Of a stretch of DNA of 6,636 nt, positions 1 through 5,322 are shown in pieces. The DNA is taken from NCBI GenBank assembly GCA_027056155.1, contig JALULR010000215.1, positions 1-6,636 on the forward strand, in the 5' to 3' direction. The position numbers and the translations under genes were made by a program. Position 1 is the stretch's first letter. Each line of letters begins with the position of its first letter. The DNA is from DHVE2 group archaeon (GTDB taxonomy: Archaea > Thermoplasmatota > Thermoplasmata > Thermoplasmatales > Aciduliprofundaceae). Below the pieces are notes generated by a model. That model was not told where the DNA came from, made no database searches, and saw nothing but the letters and a program-made list of their open reading frames with translations.

Positions 1-1
1 A

Positions 2-394
2 TTAACTGATGCAGTATCGGATTCTGAAAAATATATTAATATCTTTAATGAAAAATTAATTAAGAAATTACAAAGCTTAGAGAGCAAACTAACTAAGAAG
101 CAAAATGATGAACTAGAGCGAAAGATAAGGGAAAAAAGAAGATATTATAATAACGAAATGCATCCTGACGAAATTGATGTAAGAAAGCAAACAAACATAC
201 GAGATATTTATGAAGAAAGGGAGATATTAAAAGAAGGTTTGCAATGTCCATCTTGTGGAAATTACACACTAACAATTCTCAAAATATTCTCTGAAGAAAC
301 AGAAGGAGAAGAGGAATTTATCATAAAGGGAGTGTGTTCGGTATGCAATTTGGAACTAACAGAGGAAGAAATGAAAAGTCTTCATTTAAGATGA
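2..394 (+). CDS. C-terminal part of a zinc-ribbon protein (5' end outside the window)
   Basis: The frame is open from base 2 to the TGA at 392-394, giving 130 residues with no start visible upstream, so I call a 5'-truncated gene. The ATG at 158 would give only 78 residues and has no clear ribosome binding site, and the charged helical sequence before it (rich in K, E, N and L, coiled-coil-like) reads as real protein. The C-terminal third holds CPSCGNY and, about 30 residues later, CSVCNLE. This is a four-cysteine CxxC...CxxC zinc ribbon, typical of small archaeal nucleic-acid or protein-binding modules. I do not recognise the family and assign no function. The gene is about 30% GC against roughly 45-48% in the phosphoglycerate mutase gene, which suggests acquisition from elsewhere. 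An attC-like palindrome begins 16 bases after the stop. Confidence 0.7.
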   Translation, partial: LTDAVSDSEKYINIFNEKLIKKLQSLESKLTKKQNDELERKIREKRRYYNNEMHPDEIDVRKQTNIRDIYEEREILKEGLQCPSCGNYTLTILKIFSEETEGEEEFIIKGVCSVCNLELTEEEMKSLHLR

Positions 395-410
395 GCATAT
401 GGGCAACGGC

Positions 411-495
411 GGCTAACATGCGGCTATGCGGTTCGCTCCGCTCACCCAAATGCTCAGCTTCGCCTCGCACTTCGCATACCCGCAAAACGTTAACA
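411..495 (+). other. attC-like imperfect palindrome (possible integron recombination site)
   Basis: Seen: GGCTAAC at 411-417 faces GTTAACA at 489-495, with TAAC pairing GTTA. Inside lies a second stem, GCGGCTATGCG (420-430) against CGCATACCCGC (473-483), pairing 10 of 11 positions. Known: attC sites have an outer pair of boxes (RYYYAAC and GTTRRRY), an inner pair offset by a few bases, and a variable centre, over about 57-141 bp. This element is 85 bp and follows its gene in the canonical cassette orientation. Against it: GGCTAAC misses one and GTTAACA misses two consensus positions, and no integrase or second site is visible. It could instead be a MITE-like or other dispersed hairpin, or a transcript-end structure, although no T-tract follows. 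Confidence 0.45.
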
Positions 496-562
496 TACCC
501 TCTAAGGCATTAACCAAAACACCTAATTTTCATCTATGCGCCCTGCCCCCCGCCGCGCCCAA

Positions 563-571
563 AAAATAATA
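563..571 (+). promoter_or_regulatory. Probable TATA box of the FAD oxidoreductase gene
   Basis: The AT-only stretch AATAATAT follows a C-rich tract and lies about 50 bases before the ATG. An archaeal start site about 26 bases downstream would fall near 593, giving a leader of roughly 25 bases that contains the GGAGG at 606-610. TTTAT at 583-587 is an alternative box, but it would place the transcript start after the ribosome binding site. Confidence 0.4.
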
Positions 572-605
572 TGTCTCCTACGTTTATCAAAATGCAAGGC
601 GAGTT

Positions 606-610
606 GGAGG
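606..610 (+). promoter_or_regulatory. Shine-Dalgarno site GGAGG
   Basis: GGAGG lies seven bases before the ATG at 618. This is ideal spacing and supports that start, which also places the FAD-binding beta strand right at the N-terminus. Confidence 0.75.
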
Positions 611-617
611 AACTAAA

Positions 618-2129
618 ATGGCAAAAAAAGTGCTAATAATCGGTGCGGGCATAGCCGGGCTCTCAGCGGCGTGCTACGCACGCATGAATGGATACGATGC
701 GGAAGTTTACGAGATGCATGACCTGCCCGGTGGGCTCTGTACCTCGTGGAAAAGATACGGCTACACAATAGACGGCAGCATTCACTGGCTCATGGGCTCA
801 AAACCCGGAACCAGCTTTCACCGGCTCTGGGAAGAGCTAGGCGCGGTGCAAGATAGGAAAATGTATTATCACGATGCGTTTTACATATTCACCGATAATC
901 ATGGACAAGAGGTAACATGGTACCGCAACGCAGATAAATTAGAGGAAGAGCTAAAAAGCAAGTTTCCAGAAGACGAGAAAAACATCGAATTATTATGCAA
1001 TTTAATTCGCAAATTTTCCAATTTCCCCATGCCCATCGACAAGCCATACGAGCTTTACAGCATCTTCGATTTTTTTAAAATGATGAAAATTATGCGGCCA
1101 TTCTTCAAAGACCTGAAATTCTCAAGCAGGATAACAATTGGCGAATTTGCAGAGCGGTTTAGCAATCCTGCTCTGCGAGAGCTCGTTTCTTTGATTCTCG
1201 GAGAGCGTGATTTTTCGCTCCTCAGCTTGCTTGTAACTCTCGGCGCCATGCACACGGGCGATGGTGGTTTTCCGCAGGGCGGCTCGCTAGAATTCGCAAA
1301 AGCCATTGAGAAAAGATGCATAGAACTAGGCGCAAAAATTCATTACAGAAGTAAGGTGATAAAAATTCTCGAATCAGAAGGTAAGGCGGTGGGCATTGTG
1401 CTCGAAAACGGAGAGAAAATAAAAGGTGACTATATAATATCTGCCGCAGATTTGAGAACCACACTATATGACCTGCTTGACGGAAAACATATTCACCCGA
1501 AGCATCGAGAACTATTCGAGAAGGTGAAGCTCTTTCCCTCAATGGTCCAAGTATCCTTCGGAGTGGGCAAGCAGATGAATCTGGCAAAAAATGCTACGGG
1601 CATATGGCTCAAGACCTCGCGTGAATTTTTCAAAGAGCGGAAAATAGACTGGCTCTTAGTGAAAGATTATTCTTTTGACCCGAGCTTCGCGCCCCCGGGC
1701 AAATCGGTCATTACGGTGGGTTTTGCCAGCGATGATTACAAATACTGGGAAAAACTCTCAGAAGAAAAGGAGAAATACGCCGAAGCAAAAGAAAAAATTG
1801 CAGACGAAGTAATAGAAGAGATAGAAAAATTACACCCGGGGTTCAGAGCCACAATACAATTCACAGATGTAGCCACGCCCATAACTTACAACCATTACAC
1901 TGGTAACTGGAAAGGCACATTTATGACATGGATAATAACGCCGGACAAGGAGAAAAAGTTTAGAAACATACCCAAAACCCTGCCGGGTCTGGATAATTTC
2001 TGGCTCACCGGCATGTGGGTTCAGCCACCCGGCGGAATACCTTCCGCGGCACTCAGCTCTAGGCATGTGATACAGATGCTTTGCAAAAAAGACAAAAAGC
2101 AGTTTCGCAGCACCGTTCCAGATACATAA
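618..2129 (+). CDS. FAD-dependent oxidoreductase, phytoene desaturase/carotenoid isomerase (CrtI/RetSat-like) family
   Basis: A 503-residue flavoprotein. The N-terminus forms the Rossmann dinucleotide-binding fold: strand VLIIGAGIAG with G9, G11 and G14, then E32 in VYEMHDLPGG, the acidic residue expected to bind the FAD adenosine ribose. The DLPGG segment at 35-39 is typical of the phytoene desaturase/amine oxidase group. The C-terminal LTGMWVQPPGGIPSA (463-477) is the family's second FAD-contacting signature. Length fits CrtI, CrtISO and retinol saturase-like proteins. Members desaturate, saturate or isomerise polyprenyl chains, but many archaeal homologues have unknown substrates and the flanking genes are not carotenoid genes, so I leave the substrate open. 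No transmembrane helix is obvious; such enzymes are usually peripheral to the membrane. The start is fixed by GGAGG at 606-610. The gene appears monocistronic, since the next gene has its own promoter just after the stop. Confidence 0.85.
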   Translation: MAKKVLIIGAGIAGLSAACYARMNGYDAEVYEMHDLPGGLCTSWKRYGYTIDGSIHWLMGSKPGTSFHRLWEELGAVQDRKMYYHDAFYIFTDNHGQEVTWYRNADKLEEELKSKFPEDEKNIELLCNLIRKFSNFPMPIDKPYELYSIFDFFKMMKIMRPFFKDLKFSSRITIGEFAERFSNPALRELVSLILGERDFSLLSLLVTLGAMHTGDGGFPQGGSLEFAKAIEKRCIELGAKIHYRSKVIKILESEGKAVGIVLENGEKIKGDYIISAADLRTTLYDLLDGKHIHPKHRELFEKVKLFPSMVQVSFGVGKQMNLAKNATGIWLKTSREFFKERKIDWLLVKDYSFDPSFAPPGKSVITVGFASDDYKYWEKLSEEKEKYAEAKEKIADEVIEEIEKLHPGFRATIQFTDVATPITYNHYTGNWKGTFMTWIITPDKEKKFRNIPKTLPGLDNFWLTGMWVQPPGGIPSAALSSRHVIQMLCKKDKKQFRSTVPDT

Positions 2130-2136
2130 TTTATAT
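2130..2136 (+). promoter_or_regulatory. TATA box of the pRiA4b ORF-3 family gene
   Basis: TTTATAT directly follows the stop of the oxidoreductase gene. A start site about 26 bases on would fall near 2156-2160, at or just before the Shine-Dalgarno site. That implies a very short leader and places the in-frame ATG at 2146 outside the mRNA. Confidence 0.5.
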
Positions 2137-2156
2137 CATAAACTCATGCAACTGTG

Positions 2157-2164
2157 GGAGGTGA
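2157..2164 (+). promoter_or_regulatory. Strong Shine-Dalgarno GGAGGTGA that decides the start at 2170
   Basis: GGAGGTGA is an eight-base match to the 16S 3' end and sits five bases before the ATG at 2170. The longer frame from the ATG at 2146 would read through this site, so 2170 is preferred. Confidence 0.75.
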
Positions 2165-2169
2165 GAAAG

Positions 2170-2772
2170 ATGAAGAAAAAATTCAGCAACGTGTACCAAT
2201 TCAAAATTCAGCTTGTGGGCATAAAACCGCCCATCTGGCGCAGAATACAGGTTCCCGAGACTTACAATTTCTGGGACCTGCATGTAGCAATACAAGATGC
2301 AATGGGCTGGGAAGACTACCATCTCCATGAATTTAAGATTCGCAACCCAAAAACAGGGAAGATTTACTATTTGACAACACCAGATGAGGTAATTGACACG
2401 TTTGATAATAACATGTTGAACGAGAAAAAAGAGAGAATATCAAAATGGTTTACCATGTCAAATAGGGAAGGAGAGTACACCTATGACTTTGGCGACATGT
2501 GGGTGCACAAAATAAAGTTAGAGAAGATACTGCCAAGAGATGAAAGCACCCAGTATCCTGTGTGCATAGGTGGAAAAAGAGCCTGCCCCCCGGAAGACTG
2601 CGGAGGCGTATATGGTTATAGAGAGCTTTTAGCAGCCATCTCTGACCCTAATCATCCCTACCACGCCTATCTGCTAGAATGGCTTGGAGGTGAGTTTGAC
2701 CCTGAGCACTTTGACCCTAAGAGCGTGAAATTTGACGACCCTGTCAAAAGGTGGAGAATATTAACGCAATAA
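2170..2772 (+). CDS. Plasmid pRiA4b ORF-3 family protein
   Basis: A 200-residue protein matching the PRiA4_ORF3 family along its whole length. It begins with YQFKIQLVGIKPPIWRR, followed by an aromatic, histidine-rich segment (MGWEDYHLHEFKI), the strand YTYDFGDMWVHKIKLEKIL, and the cysteine motif CIGGKRACPPEDCGG followed by YRELL. It ends in LLEWLGGEFDPEHFD, the usual C-terminal signature. The family is named after an Agrobacterium plasmid ORF and occurs in bacteria and archaea, often near plasmids or transposons. Its biochemical function is not established. The conserved histidines, acidic residues and three cysteines could bind a metal or ligand, but that is inference. I chose the ATG at 2170 over the in-frame ATG at 2146 because of the Shine-Dalgarno site between them. 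The gene has its own TATA box and is likely cytoplasmic, with no signal peptide or membrane helix. Confidence 0.88.
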   Translation: MKKKFSNVYQFKIQLVGIKPPIWRRIQVPETYNFWDLHVAIQDAMGWEDYHLHEFKIRNPKTGKIYYLTTPDEVIDTFDNNMLNEKKERISKWFTMSNREGEYTYDFGDMWVHKIKLEKILPRDESTQYPVCIGGKRACPPEDCGGVYGYRELLAAISDPNHPYHAYLLEWLGGEFDPEHFDPKSVKFDDPVKRWRILTQ

Positions 2773-2803
2773 AGCAATTATTCAGGCTACACACCCCAGC
2801 AAA

Positions 2804-2815
2804 AGATATATATCT
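2804..2815 (+). repeat. Perfect 12-bp palindrome AGATATATATCT over the TATA box
   Basis: AGATATATATCT equals its own reverse complement and contains the TATA box of the methyltransferase gene. A second, near-perfect palindrome with the same ends lies 16 bp further on, centre to centre. Together they look like an operator pair. TATA sequences are self-complementary by nature, so the match alone is weak; the GC-containing arms and the second copy make it notable. Confidence 0.4.
2805..2813 (+). promoter_or_regulatory. TATA box of the DNA methyltransferase gene
   Basis: GATATATAT is centred about 28 bases before the ATG at 2837, preceded by a purine-rich BRE-like GCAAAA. This spacing places the transcription start at or within a few bases of the ATG, so the mRNA is probably leaderless, in line with the absence of any Shine-Dalgarno site before 2837. 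Confidence 0.65.
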
Positions 2816-2818
2816 CAA

Positions 2819-2832
2819 AGATATGCGTATCT
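2819..2832 (+). repeat. Near-perfect 14-bp palindrome AGATATGCGTATCT just before the start codon
   Basis: Six of seven base pairs match about the centre, and the outer arms AGATA and ATCT repeat those of the palindrome at 2804-2815. It lies between the TATA box and the ATG, a position from which a bound repressor would block initiation. Operator function is inferred. Confidence 0.35.
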
Positions 2833-2836
2833 AAGC

Positions 2837-3997
2837 ATGCAAAAGAGAAAAAATAGCAAAACACACAAAGACGAGGGAGCTTTGCCCGCTATCAAAGATT
2901 TGGGCCAAAAAAAGATAATGCTAAGGAAGTCGAAATTTTTAGATGCTATTGACTTTGCGCTGCAAATGGATAATATTCAAGAACTGCGCACTAATATAAA
3001 AAAATTAAAAGAAGAAATATTGGCAGGTGAGAGCGAGCTTATTGTGCATAGGGACAAAGACATAGAAGAATCTAGAGATGTGCTCCAATTAAGTATGAAA
3101 TACGTAATCGAGGAGCTAACACAGATAGAAGAATCATTAACAATTGGCAGGGCAAAATACTACTTAAATAGGCTAAAAAAAGCGCTTACCGTGGAGAAGC
3201 GAGGAAAGATTAACGACATAAATCTAAATAGATGGAAAGAGTACGATGAGGTCATAACCGATAGCTTGTGGATATTTGACAGACGCGATAGCAGTGGTGC
3301 ACATCTTGCATGGTACTGGGGCAACTTTATCCCGCAGATTCCACATCAGCTAATGCTACGCTACACCAAAAAAGGAGACTGGGTTCTTGACCCGTTTTTA
3401 GGAAGCGGAACCACGCTGATAGAGTGTCGCAGGCTCGGCAGAAACGGGATCGGGGTAGAAATCAACGAAGATGTTGCAAGGAAAGCAAAAGAGCTAATCG
3501 ATAAAGAGCCAAATAATTTTGGAATAAGCACCGAGGTAATTGTAGGAGATAGCACAAAGTTAGATTTCACTAAAATTTTGGAAGAACGAAAAATTGAGAA
3601 GGTGCAGCTAATAATTATGCACCCGCCGTATCACGACATAATCAAATTTACCAGCAGCCCGGGCGATTTATCAAACGCTCCCACCGTGGACGAATTTGTA
3701 CGAATGTTTGGTCAAGTATTGGATAACGTAGCACCGGTACTAGAGCCCGGGAGATACCTTGGCATTGTTATAGGTGACAAATACATGAAAAGTGAATGGG
3801 TTCCGCTGGGATTTTATTTAATGAACGAAGTGATGGCTCGCGGAAATTTCATATTAAAGAGCATAGTAGTTAAAAACTTTGAAGAAACTCGTGCCAAGAG
3901 AGCGCAAAAAGAGCTCTGGCGATATCGTGCATTAGTGGGCGGGTTTTATGTATTCAAGCATGAGTACATACTAATTTTCCAGAAAAAGAGCAAATAA
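2837..3997 (+). CDS. SAM-dependent DNA methyltransferase (amino-methyltransferase fold, HPPY motif)
   Basis: A 386-residue enzyme expected to transfer a methyl group from S-adenosylmethionine to the amino group of adenine or cytosine in DNA. The N-terminal 130 residues are mostly charged helix, probably coiled coil. Next comes the conserved block WYWGNFIPQIPHQLML and then motif I, VLDPFLGSGTT (183-193), the SAM loop. Motif II ends in GVEIN with E208. Motif IV is HPPY (262-265), where D/N/S-PPY is usual. The C-terminus has NFEETRAKR and WRYRALVGGFYVFKHEYILIFQK, typical of DNA modification methylases. Motif I precedes motif IV, unlike the beta class. No restriction endonuclease is adjacent in the window, so this is probably an orphan methylase, but target base and site cannot be read from the sequence. 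The start at 2837 has a TATA box at about -28 and no Shine-Dalgarno site, indicating a leaderless mRNA. Confidence 0.85.
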   Translation: MQKRKNSKTHKDEGALPAIKDLGQKKIMLRKSKFLDAIDFALQMDNIQELRTNIKKLKEEILAGESELIVHRDKDIEESRDVLQLSMKYVIEELTQIEESLTIGRAKYYLNRLKKALTVEKRGKINDINLNRWKEYDEVITDSLWIFDRRDSSGAHLAWYWGNFIPQIPHQLMLRYTKKGDWVLDPFLGSGTTLIECRRLGRNGIGVEINEDVARKAKELIDKEPNNFGISTEVIVGDSTKLDFTKILEERKIEKVQLIIMHPPYHDIIKFTSSPGDLSNAPTVDEFVRMFGQVLDNVAPVLEPGRYLGIVIGDKYMKSEWVPLGFYLMNEVMARGNFILKSIVVKNFEETRAKRAQKELWRYRALVGGFYVFKHEYILIFQKKSK

Positions 3998-4010
3998 TAA
4001 TGCCAAACCC

Positions 4011-4018
4011 TTTTATAC
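4011..4018 (+). promoter_or_regulatory. TATA box of apgM
   Basis: TTTTATAC lies about 25 bases before the ATG at 4039 (centre to A of ATG). The mRNA should begin at or next to the ATG, and the intervening bases contain no Shine-Dalgarno sequence, so a leaderless transcript is likely. Confidence 0.65.
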
Positions 4019-4038
4019 TCCCCATTTGATAACCCATC

Positions 4039-5262
4039 ATGCAGAAGAGAAAGGCAGTTCTGATAATCTTGGACGGCGTGGGCGACCGAGCTAATCATCG
4101 ATTAGATTTTAAAACGCCGTTGCAGTACGCGAGCACACCGAATCTTGATAGAATTGCAAAGAAGAGCATCGTTGGGCTTATGGACTCCATAGCACCGGGG
4201 ATAAGGGCGGGAAGCGATACATCGCATCTCAATATTCTCGGCTACGACCCTTACAAAGTTTACACGGGCCGCGGGCCTTTTGAGGCTGCTGGGTTGGACA
4301 TGGATTTGGAACCGGGAGATATAGCGTTTCGCTGCAATTTCGCCACTGTGGACAAGAATTTAGTCGTGGTTGATAGAAGAGCAGGGCGCATAAAGGAAGG
4401 TACTGAAGAATTGCTTAAAGATATAGATGGTATGATGATTGAAGATATACGTGTATTCGTCAAACCGGGAGTAGAGCATCGCGCCGCTCTTGTGCTCCGC
4501 GGTTCCGGATTGAGCCCGGAGGTAAGCGATGTAGACCCACACGACAAGGGGTTGAAAATACATGAAGCAAAACCGCTCTCGGCGGAAGCGGAAAAAACAG
4601 CAAGGATACTAAACGAATTTGTGAAACGAGCGCATGAGATTCTGAAAGAGCACCCGGTGAATAAAAAGAGAGAAAAAGAAGGGAAAAAGCCCGCAAATAT
4701 CATACTGCCCAGAGGCGCCGGCATGGTTCCACACTTGGAAAAATTCGAAAAGAAAACCGGGTTGAGGGGAGCGTGCGTTGTGGGCACCCCGCTAATCAGG
4801 GGAATTTGCAAGCTAGCAAGCATTACGCCTATAGAAGTTCCCGGAGCGACCGGAGGCTACGACACAGATATGATAGCAAAGATGGACGCGGTTTTAGAGA
4901 ATTTAAAAAATTACGATTTCATACTAGTGAACATCAAAGCCACGGACATCGCGGGGCACGATATGCAACCTCGCAAAAAGGTTGAAGTGGTAGAAAGAAT
5001 AGACAAAGCAATTGGACATTTATACGAAAACTTGCCAGATGATGTCGTTTTAATCGTAACGGCGGACCACAGCACCCCGTGCACAGTCGGAGACCACAGC
5101 GGGGACCCAGTGCCGATAATGATTTACGCACCGGATGCACGAAGAGAAGGAGAGGAGTTCAACGAGATTTCCGTGCTAAGAGGCTCCCTTAGAATACGTG
5201 CTTCCGACCTCATGAACATCGTCATGAACCACACAAACCGCGCCGAGAAGTTCGGCGCGTGA
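4039..5262 (+). CDS. apgM: 2,3-bisphosphoglycerate-independent phosphoglycerate mutase, archaeal type
   Basis: Interconverts 3-phosphoglycerate and 2-phosphoglycerate in cytoplasmic glycolysis and gluconeogenesis, without the 2,3-bisphosphoglycerate cofactor. It belongs to the alkaline-phosphatase superfamily of metal-dependent enzymes. At 407 residues it has the usual length of the archaeal form and is clearly shorter than the bacterial iPGM of about 510. Visible motifs are LIILDGVGD with D12 for metal binding and AGSDTSHLNILGYDP, in which S59 aligns with the catalytic phospho-serine. TDIAGHD (D303, H307) and TADHSTP (D343, H344) are further metal ligands, and GDHSGDPVPI (352-) closes the active site. 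The archaeal PhosphMutase insert covers roughly residues 45-215. All key residues are present and the frame is intact. It is transcribed alone from a leaderless promoter, and the last codons form a hairpin. Confidence 0.96.
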   Translation: MQKRKAVLIILDGVGDRANHRLDFKTPLQYASTPNLDRIAKKSIVGLMDSIAPGIRAGSDTSHLNILGYDPYKVYTGRGPFEAAGLDMDLEPGDIAFRCNFATVDKNLVVVDRRAGRIKEGTEELLKDIDGMMIEDIRVFVKPGVEHRAALVLRGSGLSPEVSDVDPHDKGLKIHEAKPLSAEAEKTARILNEFVKRAHEILKEHPVNKKREKEGKKPANIILPRGAGMVPHLEKFEKKTGLRGACVVGTPLIRGICKLASITPIEVPGATGGYDTDMIAKMDAVLENLKNYDFILVNIKATDIAGHDMQPRKKVEVVERIDKAIGHLYENLPDDVVLIVTADHSTPCTVGDHSGDPVPIMIYAPDARREGEEFNEISVLRGSLRIRASDLMNIVMNHTNRAEKFGA

Positions 5263-5280
5263 TTTCTCTCTCCCATTTTG
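5239..5280 (+). terminator. Hairpin plus pyrimidine tract at the 3' end of apgM
   Basis: CGCGCCGA (5239-5246) and TCGGCGCG (5252-5259) form a perfect 8-bp stem with a five-base loop, ending at the last base before the TGA. Pyrimidine-rich sequence (TTTCTCTCTCCC, then ATTTTG) follows. The layout resembles an intrinsic terminator, but the stem is inside the coding sequence and archaeal termination mainly depends on T-tracts, so the stem may instead protect the mRNA end or be incidental. Confidence 0.4.
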
Positions 5281-5292
5281 ATTATAGATAAG

Positions 5293-5300
5293 TTTTTATT
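5293..5300 (+). promoter_or_regulatory. TATA box of the NosD-like gene
   Basis: TTTTTATT is centred about 26 bases before the ATG at 5323, which suggests a leaderless mRNA. The closer GTATATAC at 5311-5318 is too near the start to serve as the box for this ATG. No Shine-Dalgarno site is present. Confidence 0.6.
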
Positions 5301-5322
5301 TGATGATTTCGTATATACCCTC

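Noticed and set aside
158..394. ATG at 158 as the start of the zinc-ribbon gene
   Set aside because: The same frame is open back to the window edge with protein-like helical sequence, and no ribosome binding site or TATA box at the right distance precedes 158.
420..483. tRNA or structured ncRNA gene at the intergenic hairpin
   Set aside because: No T-loop or anticodon arm pattern fits and no promoter precedes it; the two-tier palindrome with TAAC/GTTA ends fits an attC-like site better.
1222..1587. 121-residue reading frame on the minus strand
   Set aside because: It lies wholly inside the oxidoreductase gene, has no recognisable domain and no start signals, and its composition looks like a translated antisense strand.
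2146..2169. Upstream in-frame ATG at 2146 as the start of the pRiA4b ORF-3 family gene
   Set aside because: The eight-base Shine-Dalgarno site at 2157-2164 would lie inside the coding sequence, the TATA spacing puts the transcript start after 2146, and the extra eight residues are outside the family match.
2170..2772. Insertion sequence or transposase based on the pRiA4b ORF-3 match
   Set aside because: The family only co-occurs with mobile elements; no transposase domain, terminal inverted repeats or target duplications are visible around the gene.
4260..4823. 187-residue reading frame on the minus strand
   Set aside because: It is antisense to conserved apgM sequence and rich in S, P and F as antisense shadows often are; no domain or ribosome binding site.
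5311..5318. GTATATAC as the TATA box of the beta-helix gene
   Set aside because: It is only about eight bases before the ATG; TTTTTATT at 5293-5300 has the proper spacing.
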